Source: a virus | Strand: one strand, 5' to 3' | Virus record (IMG/VR): IMGVR_UViG_3300047550_000557 | Coordinates: 1-42,568 of that record | DNA: 42,568 nucleotides | In this document: positions 27,648 through 37,065 of the stretch, one piece after another | Numbering within the stretch: the stretch's first letter is position 1 | Layout: the number at the start of each line of letters is the position of its first letter | The notes under the pieces: model-generated | The model's input: only the letters and a program-made list of their open reading frames with translations | Told to the model about the DNA's origin: nothing | Databases searched by the model: none | Position numbers and translations under genes: made by a program

Positions 27648-29312
27648 TTAAACGTCAGGGCTTCTTAGTCTTGAACCCAACGATGTCTTGTCAATAGCGC
27701 TGCGTTGCTGGAACTTAGCGCGTTCTTTAGATGCAAGCTTCTTGGTCTTGATACCAACTTCTGCTCCACCAGCAAGCGCTAGTGCTTCACGAGCTAAGTC
27801 TTCTGTGCCAGCTGTTTCGCCATATAGACCCATCAAACGACGGTAATCTTCTTGGTCACGAGCTGCGCCTTGGAAGGCGCGTTCTGCTGCATCAGCCTTA
27901 CCTGCTGCTCGGATTTCCTCACCGAATTTTTCAGTGATACCAGTCATGCCAGCACGTGTAGCTGCGCCACCAATTTCAGCAACACTGTAACGGCGCTGTA
28001 GTTCTGGTGTGGTGTATGTAAACCTAGAGTCAATTGCTCGGAATGCTTTCTCTGGGTCAAGCAGATAGGCGACCATGTCGCCTTCCGACCAACCATAATA
28101 TGATTTCAAAGCATCTTTAATGTTCTGGTCTGCGTCTTGCAAAGCACGCTTTGCTATGTTGACACGCTCGCTAACCTCAGCAACTGAAGTTCCAAGCTCA
28201 CCAATTAACTTAGTAAAGTCTTCTTGTTGGTCATAGAAATAACTAGGTAGACCAGCCTCAGACATAATCTCTTTGTATGCATTTTCTGTCTGGATATATT
28301 CTGCTGGCTTGAGAAGTCTATCTCCTGGCAATCCCTTGCCTTCTGCCATACGCTTTCTAATAATCTCATTAGCAGCAAATCTTGTTTTATATGCGTCGCT
28401 TGTATAGATACTATTAAGAACCTGTGCCTCAGTTGGCATAATATTGTCTTCATAAACTTTATCTACAGTATCCATTAATGATTTGATAAAGTCATCACCA
28501 AGACCAGTATTCTCAAACATCTTCATTACTGAGTCACGAGCGCCAAAGTCTTTATATGATTCAATAGTTTTACCAGTTGAACCATCTGACATAACTTCAA
28601 CAACGTCAACAACGCCACCAGTTTTACGGACTGTGCGAGTTCCAACAACTTTTGGCTTAGCAGCCTCAGCTGCAGCAAGTTCTTGCTGTTTTGCTAACTG
28701 TTCTGTAAGCGCTTTGATTTGGTCAAGGATTGCTTGTTGCGCTGCATCGACTGGACCTTTACCACCAGCGCCTGCGCCAACATTAGTACCAGTTATGGTT
28801 GTATCTGTGCCAGCACTTTTATTGCCAGTTCCTGTATTTCCAGTACCAGTATCACCAGCGCCAGTATCTCCAGTGCCATCATCGCCAGTACCGTCATCTC
28901 CAGTACCGTCACCTTTTGCTTTGGCAGCAGCAGCTGCCTCTTCTTGTAATCTATAGTATTCGGCAATAGCTTCAGCTTTAGCAGTAGCAGCATCTTTTTG
29001 CGCTTGGAGCGCTTCTACTTGTGCTGGAGATAAACCAGTAATTGGGTCCCTCATGTAATAAGGGTCTGTTGCTATATCGTAATCTTTTTCATCTTTAGAT
29101 GTTTGGGTTGTGCCAGTTGATTGTGCAGCTTTAGCAGCAGCTTGAGCTTGTTCATCTATCTGGTCAATCTTTGCAGCTTTGGCAGCAGCAGCATTCTGTT
29201 CTTTTTCAGTTGCTCCAGCTGGCTTGCCACTGACAGTAGTCTGCACGTCTTGCACTGCAGAGTAGAAGCTATCGCCCCCACCATCAATCATCATTCTGTC
29301 ATATATCGGCAT
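27648..29312 (-). CDS. internal virion protein candidate with Gly-Thr-Asp repeats, 554 aa
   Basis: The N-terminal third is Ala/Gln-rich helical (AAKAAKIDQIDEQAQAAAKA), residues about 135-185 are a low-complexity GDGTGDDGTGDDGTGDTGAG run, and the rest is helical (DNIMPTEAQVLNSIYTSDA, AKRALQDADQNIKDALKSYYG). Late position between scaffold and another large virion gene suggests an ejection or core protein; no family is recognised. Confidence 0.6.
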   Translation of the reverse strand: MPIYDRMMIDGGGDSFYSAVQDVQTTVSGKPAGATEKEQNAAAAKAAKIDQIDEQAQAAAKAAQSTGTTQTSKDEKDYDIATDPYYMRDPITGLSPAQVEALQAQKDAATAKAEAIAEYYRLQEEAAAAAKAKGDGTGDDGTGDDGTGDTGAGDTGTGNTGTGNKSAGTDTTITGTNVGAGAGGKGPVDAAQQAILDQIKALTEQLAKQQELAAAEAAKPKVVGTRTVRKTGGVVDVVEVMSDGSTGKTIESYKDFGARDSVMKMFENTGLGDDFIKSLMDTVDKVYEDNIMPTEAQVLNSIYTSDAYKTRFAANEIIRKRMAEGKGLPGDRLLKPAEYIQTENAYKEIMSEAGLPSYFYDQQEDFTKLIGELGTSVAEVSERVNIAKRALQDADQNIKDALKSYYGWSEGDMVAYLLDPEKAFRAIDSRFTYTTPELQRRYSVAEIGGAATRAGMTGITEKFGEEIRAAGKADAAERAFQGAARDQEDYRRLMGLYGETAGTEDLAREALALAGGAEVGIKTKKLASKERAKFQQRSAIDKTSLGSRLRSPDV

Positions 29313-29316
29313 TTAT

Positions 29317-30681
29317 TTACCCCAAGTATCCAAAGTCACGGAGAATTGCTTGAGCAATTCCAGTCTTCTCTTCTTTTGCTTGTTGCGTTCTATCAAACAT
29401 ATCTTTATTACGGCGAGCTAACTTCTTTGTGTCATAAAGATTCATGGTTGTGAAGTTGCCCTTTTCATCTTGGGCATTAATTGCTCGCTGAACATAATCA
29501 TTATTTAGGTCAAGAGAATCTGGGTCTACTTCCCATGTCATAGCAACTGCATTGAGCCATGGGTTAGCAGCTTGACGAAGAGTCTGACCTTGGTCGATAA
29601 ACTTAGCCAGACCAGGCGCAAATGACTTTGCGCGTTCTTGAAGTAGGTTATCTACATCTTCTGGGTTGGTAGTGCCAGCAACAAGACCTCTAATGTTTCC
29701 CTCAAACCACTGACCAAATGCCTCATTTGACATTGTCTGTGGGAATCCATAGTCCCATGCTCGCTTATACAGCTCGCTAGCCATAGTTTCTAACTTGCCA
29801 GCTAAGCCATTATACGTAACTCGACCATCAATAGTTCCTGTTTTCTCAAACTTAATTGAGTCAGCCATTAATTTATTTAGATAATCTTGGTCGAATCTAA
29901 CAACCTTGCCATCTTTGATGACTACTTGCTTCATCATATTCTCGGCATATTCAATAGCCTGTTGTGCTGTAAGGTTAAGACCCATAGAAGCATATTGCTT
30001 GACAATATTGCTTGCGTTCTTTTGTAGGTCTGCAGCAAACTGACCAGGGTTAGTTGCTTTGAAATAATCGTATGTACGTTGAGTATCAGTCTGGTCACGA
30101 TACCAAGATGTACCTTTGATGATTGCTTCCTGCAATGCAGGGTCAGTAATCATTGGTCCACCACCGACACCAAGAATCTTATTGAGCGCTTCAACCAAAC
30201 TTGGGTTGTTAGCTAATACGGCAGCAGCAATACCAAACTGAGCTTGAAGCTGAGCCATCGATAATGTATCTCTACCAGTTGGGTATACCGATGAAACATC
30301 ACCGCTTACTGGATTGTTGCCATACCCTGGGTCGTATTGAGATGTGCTTGGAAAAGCCCATGATGTGCTTGGTGTTGTAGTAGCTGGTGTTGTTGGAGTA
30401 AACGGAGTGTTTGGAACCGTGCCAACATTTGGTCTAGGAGTAGTAATTTTTGGTAAATCTTTAGATTCGCCAGCACGCCATTTAGCTACATCAAAGTTTC
30501 CACCTAACGGTCTATTGCCAAGATTAGGTGATGTTGGCTTACTTGCTGTTTTTTTTACAGGAGTAGGAGTTGGTTTAGGCTTTGGTGGAATAATTGACTT
30601 ACCGCCAAATGGTCTACTTGTAACTGGTACAGTATTGCCACCTGTGTTCTTAGGTTTTGGCGCTGGTTTCTTAGCAGGCAT
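29317..30681 (-). CDS. internal virion protein candidate with Pro/Lys N-terminus, 454 aa
   Basis: N-terminal Pro/Lys tract (MPAKKPAPKPKNTGG, KPKPTPTPVKKTA) then the block SPNLGNRPLGG at 52-61, shared with the next protein, and a helical C-terminal half (AVLANNPSLVEALNKIL, NNDYVQRAINAQDEKGNFTT). Likely a DNA-ejection or core protein that is packaged in the head; Pro/Lys tails fit DNA contact. Inference from position. Confidence 0.6.
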   Translation of the reverse strand: MPAKKPAPKPKNTGGNTVPVTSRPFGGKSIIPPKPKPTPTPVKKTASKPTSPNLGNRPLGGNFDVAKWRAGESKDLPKITTPRPNVGTVPNTPFTPTTPATTTPSTSWAFPSTSQYDPGYGNNPVSGDVSSVYPTGRDTLSMAQLQAQFGIAAAVLANNPSLVEALNKILGVGGGPMITDPALQEAIIKGTSWYRDQTDTQRTYDYFKATNPGQFAADLQKNASNIVKQYASMGLNLTAQQAIEYAENMMKQVVIKDGKVVRFDQDYLNKLMADSIKFEKTGTIDGRVTYNGLAGKLETMASELYKRAWDYGFPQTMSNEAFGQWFEGNIRGLVAGTTNPEDVDNLLQERAKSFAPGLAKFIDQGQTLRQAANPWLNAVAMTWEVDPDSLDLNNDYVQRAINAQDEKGNFTTMNLYDTKKLARRNKDMFDRTQQAKEEKTGIAQAILRDFGYLG

Positions 30682-31565
30682 TATTGAACCACCTCACCAA
30701 TTGCGTTAGGGTCTTTCAAGATACGATTGATTAGTCCCAATACAGTCTTAGTTGCAAATGATTCTGCAAAGTCGGGACGACTTCTAGCAAAGTTAAGTGC
30801 ATACATTGATGGGTCAAATGAACCACTTGTCATTGATTCAGTTGTAGTTGAACCAAGGTTAGGGCTTGTTGCCTTAGCGCCAGCAGCTGCACCAGCAGGA
30901 ACTAGGTTTCCTTTACCTTGCGTGGTTGTAACCTTTTGGGTTGTGACAGTTGGTGATGCTTTAGCTGCAGCATTTACTCCAGCAAGATAAGCGTCGACTT
31001 CTTCCTTGGTAGCAGTTCTACCAACTTCAGATTCGATATATCTATTGACTGTGCTTCCAGCCTCAGAAGGGCTGTATTGGGTTGTAGAAATTTGTTTGTT
31101 AATGCTGGTTCCATACTTAGGACCAGTGCTGCTACCTGCATAATCAGATGGGTCTAATATCCCAAGGTAACCTGATGGGTCAGCCATGCCATTGATAAGC
31201 GGTGGATTAGAACCAATTGTTTGAGTCCAGTCAACAGCATCTTTCCATACAGAGTTCCACTTTGATTTTGGAATACCAAGCGCTGTTAATCGTGCAGTAA
31301 ATAAATCATATGCCTTACGTGCAGGAGTTCCTTTAGGAGCTTTAGCTGCTACAAGTTTGAACCAACCATACGCTTCTGATGCTTGAACGCCACGATTATT
31401 AAATCCTGGTAATCCAATAGGAGGAATGTCCATGCTTGGATTAAAGACTGGCGATGGATTCTTTACACCAAGCGGTCTATTCCCAAGGTTAGTGCTTGCT
31501 GCTTTGGCAGGCGTTGTCTTTGGAGTAGGTGTTGGCTTTGGTGTAGGTTTTTTAGTTTCAGCCAT
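30681..31565 (-). CDS. internal virion protein candidate with the same N-terminal block, 294 aa
   Basis: The N-terminus MAETKKPTPKPTPTPKTTPA and STNLGNRPLGVKNP (25-38) mirror the 454-aa protein, and a further SPNLGS occurs later. The rest is helical (EAYGWFKLVAAKAPKG, KAYDLFTARLTALGIPKSKW). Start at 31565 overlaps the 1641-aa stop; the in-frame extension is rejected. Together with the 454- and 1641-aa proteins it probably forms the internal core. Confidence 0.6.
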   Translation of the reverse strand: MAETKKPTPKPTPTPKTTPAKAASTNLGNRPLGVKNPSPVFNPSMDIPPIGLPGFNNRGVQASEAYGWFKLVAAKAPKGTPARKAYDLFTARLTALGIPKSKWNSVWKDAVDWTQTIGSNPPLINGMADPSGYLGILDPSDYAGSSTGPKYGTSINKQISTTQYSPSEAGSTVNRYIESEVGRTATKEEVDAYLAGVNAAAKASPTVTTQKVTTTQGKGNLVPAGAAAGAKATSPNLGSTTTESMTSGSFDPSMYALNFARSRPDFAESFATKTVLGLINRILKDPNAIGEVVQ

Positions 31566-34500
31566 TATCTCTTCACCACAATCTCTTCGTTTAATTCGGG
31601 TATGTTGTTCAACCATCTATAAGAAAACGCAGCGAACTCATCCGATGCGGTCTGCAAGAAGTCATAATGGAACTGAGAGAACTGAGCTTTCAGCGAAAAC
31701 TTTCTCTCATCCGTGTTTCCTGGTTGGTCATATGCGGTTTTGAATCGACGCGCTGCGTCGACCCAGTAGGCAATTTCTTCCCACTTGTCACCGCTCTTAT
31801 AGGCGTGTGTACGCCAGTTAGTATCTGCAACAATCTTTTCTACTGTTGGGATTAAACCTCTCCAGTAGTCTTCACGATTGTTGTTGTATGCATCTGTCCA
31901 TCCAGGGAAATCCTTAGAAATGGAATCAATCATCTTGTCGTACTCTGCCTTGATACCACTACGTTCGTACATAACTGATTGAGTAGATGGGATTCCATAT
32001 TGATACATCAAAGCATCGCGCCATTCCTGCGCCTTTTGATACTCAGCCCAACCACGACGTGCTTCGGTTTCTGACTGGATTCCTCCAACGCCAGAGATTT
32101 TCTTACGCTCGGTGATTGGTAAATCTACAGTTCCAGGGAAATCTAATCTCTTGTAGATTGCTGCGATTTCCGTTGAGTATTCTGTATTGGTTGTTAAATC
32201 GCTGTCGTATCCAGAGGAAAGCATCCCTGCATACTTAGAGTTTGCTCGCCCTAAAGTTTCAAGCAATCCTTGAAAGTTGCGAATAATCTTTATATCTTTT
32301 TGTGTGGCAGCAAGTCCTGCGTTGTTACGCTGGCTAGAACCAATCAAGGCTAGGGAGTCAATGCCCCAATCTTCAACCATCTTCTTCTGCGCTAAATCGT
32401 AATCGCCCTTGTATTCATCTACCAAGTCTGCATAGTAGGTGGTTGCTGCGCGAGTAACTGGGTCAAAGGCAACTGATATAGGTGCGCTGAACTGCGTTAC
32501 GGCGCGAATAAACATCATAACGCCAGCTGCTTTAGCAGCTTGTCTTGGTGTCGGAGGATTACCTACACGACCATTTCTATCCCATTCGGCGTAAGCAGTC
32601 TTCCATTGAGCCATGATTTCATCGGCTGCTCTATCAGAACCATCTTTACCAAACATTAATTTAAGACTGTCAGATAAAGACTTGCCATACCCTGGGAAGA
32701 TTGTGTTAAGTGCTGTGTCTACGTAACCGCCACCCTGGGTTGGATAACCACCATAGATAACGCTTGACTCAAATACGTCATCACCAAGAACATTACGCAT
32801 TCCTTGCGCTAGTTCTTCGCCATAAATCTTCCATGGTCCTACGCCAAAGCCATCTTTGATTAGCTCTGAGATTGTTACAGAACCAAACCATGATACTGAT
32901 GGGTCGGCAACCATAAACTCTAATTGCTTAGGATTGATGCGAATTCCGCCACCACGTACATCTGTGTATGGTTTAAGGGCTCCTTTTAGCCAGCCAGGTA
33001 CTTTGTCATGCAATGGGAACTTAACGCTTACAGGAGTTCCTGGCGGAACATCCTTAATGCTTGAGTAGGTATTTCCATCCTGGTCTTCATAAGCCTGGAA
33101 CTTATCCATTGCTGTAGCAATGCTGTTGTACCAGTAAGCATTCATTGGGTTGCGAGCCATTAGGCGAAGCGCAACTGCTTGGCTGTTGAAAAAAGCCAAA
33201 GGGAAGCTCATAGCGTAACGCGCCACGTACATACCATTGGTTAGGCGACGTGAAGAGTAAAGAGTTCTTTCTACGCGAGCAAGTGCATTTCTATACGCAA
33301 TCTGACGAAGTTCATTGTTTACAACAATATCCGTAGGGCTCATGCCAGCACGTTCTGCTGCATTGATTAGCGTCTTCATTTCATCACGAGCATATGCAAG
33401 GAAGAGCGGGTTACGAGCCATTCTGTTTTCAGAATAAGCAAGAACCTTCCATGCTGTATCTAATGCGCCTGATGCTTTAGCTAACCCTTTTTCAAGATTG
33501 TTCAAATCGCTAAGCTTTAAGCTTGGTCCATCAATAGACTCAAGTAGGTCTAGTCTGCCTTCTAATGCAGCTGACACTTCTTTAGGCGTTACGTTCCTAC
33601 TTAGAATCACATTACGTAATTCTTCGCTTGGATACATACGCATCAACTTGTCTTGAGTTTCATCAATCCATGCTGCAAAGTCATCTTTGCTCATTGGTCT
33701 GCCATAGCGAGATTCCATACGGCGACGGTATTCTTTACCTGCTGGGCTATATAACCACTTAAGTACATCACCTTGTGAATCACCACGAAGCATCATGCCA
33801 ACAGGCATATCTAGTTCGTTACGAATTTGGCGGTTTGCTATGTGGGCAAGCGCGTTCCAGTATTCATCGCCATCGCTTCGCTTAATTTTTACGAATCGTG
33901 ACCCATCGTATCTAACACGGCGAGCAATCTCTGATTGCATAGAGGCTGAATAGAAGTTTTGGCTGCTATCCACCTCTGCCATATAAGCACCAACACCACG
34001 TTGGTTAGGGTCTGCAAGCCCTTTGATTGTATATTGTTTACCGCTTGCGCTGGTGATTACTTCATCTTCCATGCCAAGCGCTTTGGTTTTGGTAAGGTCG
34101 CCCTCTTCAAAAGCAATAGGTAGAAGCTTCTCACGTTCTAATTCAATAAGCTTGGCATAACCATTTATCTCATCAGCAACTTTATTTAATGCATTATCTG
34201 CAGCGGTAAAGTCATTCAATGCTGCAAAGTATTCATCCTCAGCTGCATGATATGCAGCGTGGACATCTGGATTATCGCTTTTAGCAGCACGCGCTTTTAG
34301 TCTGTCGCGCTTTGCAGTTGCCTGCTTTAGCAGTTTTTCAGCATCGTCGGCAGTCTGTTCTGCTGCTTCTTTAATAGCAATCTTTGGTTCTAAATCACTG
34401 CGGAACTTCTTAATGTTGTAGCGAGTTTGTTTAGCAATCTTGCGCTCATTAAATTTAGGGCTCCAAGGAACAAACTTCTTAAGTCTTTCAGTTCTAAGTG

Positions 34501-36490
34501 AACTATTGTAAAGGAAGTTAGACATTCCTGGTAGTGAGTTACGAACAATCTCTGTTGACTCAAGAGCCATACTTGCACGTGCAATAGGGTCGACCATTGA
34601 GTTTTTTGGAATGTAAGCAAGGCGTAGCAAGTTTAAGTTGCTAAATGCCATATTAGCCAAGTCTAGGAACTCACCTAACTTAACACCGCCTGCTGCAAAA
34701 CGAGCTCTGCGAACATCAGCTGGCTTCACCAATCCTTCGCCAGTTCCGCGCAAATGCATAATAACGTCGCGTTCTAACTTGGCAAAGTCAAGCATGGGAA
34801 GGGTCTGTGCTTCGTTAGCAACAGAAATAAAGTTTTGGTGGTTAAGCGCACCATCTTCTGGAATGTAGCCGTTCTTTGCAGCGTATGACTTTAGCGTTGA
34901 GCGGTTATCACTAATACGTGAATGCCAACTCTTCATACGCTTGATGGCATCATCGGTTGTCCGAACATCCATCATCTCAGTAACGCCATAGCGTTTAGCC
35001 AAACGCTGTAGAATTTCTTGTTCAATCTCTGTCAATACAATGGCACGAGTTGTGTCATCTTGAGCACGAAGAAACTTATTAACCATATCGCGCTTGAATG
35101 CAGCACCTTCTGCTCCCTTAAGAAACAGAACGCGGTTTAGGTCAGAACGTAAATCGTTAGCTGCCTCAAAGCGACGTGGGTTAGAAATGTTAATATGACC
35201 CTGTGGACGACCTGACCCTGTCCATGCAATGACTCGAATCAATCTGTCGTAAGGCTCAGACTGGTAAACTTTTACCTTCCAAGCGCTATTGCCATCTTTA
35301 CCAAATAACTTTAGGTCACCAAACTGTGCTTGGTTTGTTATCTTCTTGCGGGCAAGATTGAGTGACTCAATTGATGCATACTTACCTGGGGTATAACTTT
35401 CAAGCACACCCATCTTAGTCTTATTTAAGAAGTCATCAAGTGCGTTAGCAAAATCTCTATCAGTTGCTTTCTTAGCATCAATTACTCTTTGATAACGCTC
35501 GGTTAGCTTTGGGCTAAGTTCATCAAGATTTAGGTCTTCAAAACTAGATATTGGCTTAGTAAGCTGAATTCCATAATTATCTAAATGGTCAGCTTTAAGC
35601 GGATTCTTTTCAAAGAATCTTAAAAATGCTGCTGTATCGCCACGCTCAGCAAGCAAATAATCTGCAACATCTTGGTGGTTATCTAACCTAGATACAATTG
35701 TTGCAGTACGGTATGGGTTAGCGGTTTCGCTAACCAATGGGTTTGAAGATAACTTGCTGACATCTTTTTCTTTTACTAAGTCATCTACAAGTACGCTAAG
35801 CCCAGAGCGGGTACGCTGCTCAACAGGCAAAGCTTGGTCAGCAACAATGTCATTTAGTTGTGAACGAAAAGCGTTCATATCTTCAGGTGTTACTAGCTTG
35901 CTAGGACCAACAACCTTTTTGGCTCCAGCGCGAACAACTGTCCCCATGCCTTTGCTTCCAATAGCAGCTAGTGCAAGGTCAGTTGCGCCAGATGCAAAGA
36001 TGCCTAACCATTCATCGCGGAACGCTTTATCACGTTTCTTGTCATCAAAGATGTCAAAGTTGCTATCCATAAAGGATGGCGTAATTTGGTCTGGTAGCAA
36101 TCTACCAGCTGCTTGACCTACGGTTGTGGCAAGAGCCTGACCCATAGAAATCTTTTTAGATTGTTCTTTTGCATAGCGAAAAGACTGAACTGGATTACCT
36201 TTACCAGCAAGCATAGCTTGCGGTGTAAGCAACGCAGTTGATACACCTTGAGTTAAAGGTTGTACAACTTTCTGTCCAAAGAATTCAAGAGCACGCATTG
36301 CTGGATTTAGCACAGCGCCAAGTATTGGCTTCTTGCTTCCAGCTTCAAGAGCACCAGCAACCTTTGGAAGAATTGCTTGCTCTACTTTACCAACTTTAGA
36401 TTCGTCAGTTTGTTGTTTCTTAAACTTGTCTATCTTAGATGTTGGACGAGATACAGGAGTGTCTTCGTATAAATCAGCCCATAGACTCAT
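31565..36490 (-). CDS. very large internal virion (ejection-type) protein, 1641 aa
   Basis: One reading frame of 4.9 kb with charged helices (IAIKEAAEQTADDAEKLLKQ, AYHAAEDEYFAALNDFTAAD), PKNSMVDPIARASMALESTE, and a C-terminal half rich in Trp/Tyr (WRTHAYKSGDKWEEIAYWVD). Length and location after the portal fit giant virion-associated RNA polymerase- or ejection-type proteins of podoviruses. I see no polymerase or peptidase motif. No frameshift visible. It overlaps the 56-aa gene start by 17 bases. Confidence 0.65.
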   Translation of the reverse strand: MSLWADLYEDTPVSRPTSKIDKFKKQQTDESKVGKVEQAILPKVAGALEAGSKKPILGAVLNPAMRALEFFGQKVVQPLTQGVSTALLTPQAMLAGKGNPVQSFRYAKEQSKKISMGQALATTVGQAAGRLLPDQITPSFMDSNFDIFDDKKRDKAFRDEWLGIFASGATDLALAAIGSKGMGTVVRAGAKKVVGPSKLVTPEDMNAFRSQLNDIVADQALPVEQRTRSGLSVLVDDLVKEKDVSKLSSNPLVSETANPYRTATIVSRLDNHQDVADYLLAERGDTAAFLRFFEKNPLKADHLDNYGIQLTKPISSFEDLNLDELSPKLTERYQRVIDAKKATDRDFANALDDFLNKTKMGVLESYTPGKYASIESLNLARKKITNQAQFGDLKLFGKDGNSAWKVKVYQSEPYDRLIRVIAWTGSGRPQGHINISNPRRFEAANDLRSDLNRVLFLKGAEGAAFKRDMVNKFLRAQDDTTRAIVLTEIEQEILQRLAKRYGVTEMMDVRTTDDAIKRMKSWHSRISDNRSTLKSYAAKNGYIPEDGALNHQNFISVANEAQTLPMLDFAKLERDVIMHLRGTGEGLVKPADVRRARFAAGGVKLGEFLDLANMAFSNLNLLRLAYIPKNSMVDPIARASMALESTEIVRNSLPGMSNFLYNSSLRTERLKKFVPWSPKFNERKIAKQTRYNIKKFRSDLEPKIAIKEAAEQTADDAEKLLKQATAKRDRLKARAAKSDNPDVHAAYHAAEDEYFAALNDFTAADNALNKVADEINGYAKLIELEREKLLPIAFEEGDLTKTKALGMEDEVITSASGKQYTIKGLADPNQRGVGAYMAEVDSSQNFYSASMQSEIARRVRYDGSRFVKIKRSDGDEYWNALAHIANRQIRNELDMPVGMMLRGDSQGDVLKWLYSPAGKEYRRRMESRYGRPMSKDDFAAWIDETQDKLMRMYPSEELRNVILSRNVTPKEVSAALEGRLDLLESIDGPSLKLSDLNNLEKGLAKASGALDTAWKVLAYSENRMARNPLFLAYARDEMKTLINAAERAGMSPTDIVVNNELRQIAYRNALARVERTLYSSRRLTNGMYVARYAMSFPLAFFNSQAVALRLMARNPMNAYWYNSIATAMDKFQAYEDQDGNTYSSIKDVPPGTPVSVKFPLHDKVPGWLKGALKPYTDVRGGGIRINPKQLEFMVADPSVSWFGSVTISELIKDGFGVGPWKIYGEELAQGMRNVLGDDVFESSVIYGGYPTQGGGYVDTALNTIFPGYGKSLSDSLKLMFGKDGSDRAADEIMAQWKTAYAEWDRNGRVGNPPTPRQAAKAAGVMMFIRAVTQFSAPISVAFDPVTRAATTYYADLVDEYKGDYDLAQKKMVEDWGIDSLALIGSSQRNNAGLAATQKDIKIIRNFQGLLETLGRANSKYAGMLSSGYDSDLTTNTEYSTEIAAIYKRLDFPGTVDLPITERKKISGVGGIQSETEARRGWAEYQKAQEWRDALMYQYGIPSTQSVMYERSGIKAEYDKMIDSISKDFPGWTDAYNNNREDYWRGLIPTVEKIVADTNWRTHAYKSGDKWEEIAYWVDAARRFKTAYDQPGNTDERKFSLKAQFSQFHYDFLQTASDEFAAFSYRWLNNIPELNEEIVVKR

Positions 36491-36644
36491 TTGGCGCAGC
36501 CTCCTCTTTATCCGTCAATTCCTGTAACATTGCATATCGGTCATCGTCGGATTCAAAAGGAAACTTGGCTAGGTCCCATGCCAACGGAGCCATTTCAAAA
36601 CCAAGGGCTTCGAGATTCTCCTCGAACTTCCTTAGTATTTTCAT
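36474..36644 (-). CDS. small acidic protein, 56 aa
   Basis: The frame MKILRKFEENLEALGFEMAP to EEAAPNESMG* has ATGA overlap with the previous stop and a 17-base overlap with the 1641-aa gene. Helical and acidic. No family. It could be a chaperone for the giant protein. Confidence 0.55.
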   Translation of the reverse strand: MKILRKFEENLEALGFEMAPLAWDLAKFPFESDDDRYAMLQELTDKEEAAPNESMG

Positions 36645-37057
36645 TGTGTTTGACTCCGTAGATATTTAACAAAAGCTTTCATGGTTCCTGAAGATTGTGA
36701 TGAATCTGCAAACTGCATCATCATTGGCATGTACTTAGCAATACGCGCTAAATCTTCTAGTTGAGCATCCGTCGGTGATTTAAGTCCTAAGACTTCGCGA
36801 CCTGGTCCTGGACCAGCATCTACGCCAGCAGTAACTGGTTCATCTGGTCTACGTGTAGGCGCATTTAATGGAACGATGTTAGCCATCAGGTCGCTAGCAG
36901 CAGGGCGTGGTCCTTGGCTTTTAGCCATAGGAGCACCCGCTTGCTGTTCCTGAAATTGCTTTTGCTCACCATAGGCAGCATTAGGAAGGCGTTTTGCACC
37001 TTGACGGTCAGTCCTTTTTGCAAAAGGACCAGGACCTGACGGCTGCATCATTGACAT
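36641..37057 (-). CDS. hypothetical virion-region protein, 138 aa
   Basis: Pro/Gly/Gln-rich and low complexity N-terminal half (MQPSGPGPFAKRTDRQGAKR, QKQFQEQQAGAPMAKS) and a helical end (QLEDLARIAKYMPMMMQF). Unknown. Its location between the LysM protein and the giant virion gene suggests a structural or assembly role. Confidence 0.6.
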   Translation of the reverse strand: MSMMQPSGPGPFAKRTDRQGAKRLPNAAYGEQKQFQEQQAGAPMAKSQGPRPAASDLMANIVPLNAPTRRPDEPVTAGVDAGPGPGREVLGLKSPTDAQLEDLARIAKYMPMMMQFADSSQSSGTMKAFVKYLRSQTQ

Positions 37058-37065
37058 TTAGTTAC

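Noticed and set aside
28483-28956. Plus-strand frame of 157 codons
   Set aside because: Pro/Val repeats mirror the Gly-Thr-Asp repeat of the leftward gene; no start signal.
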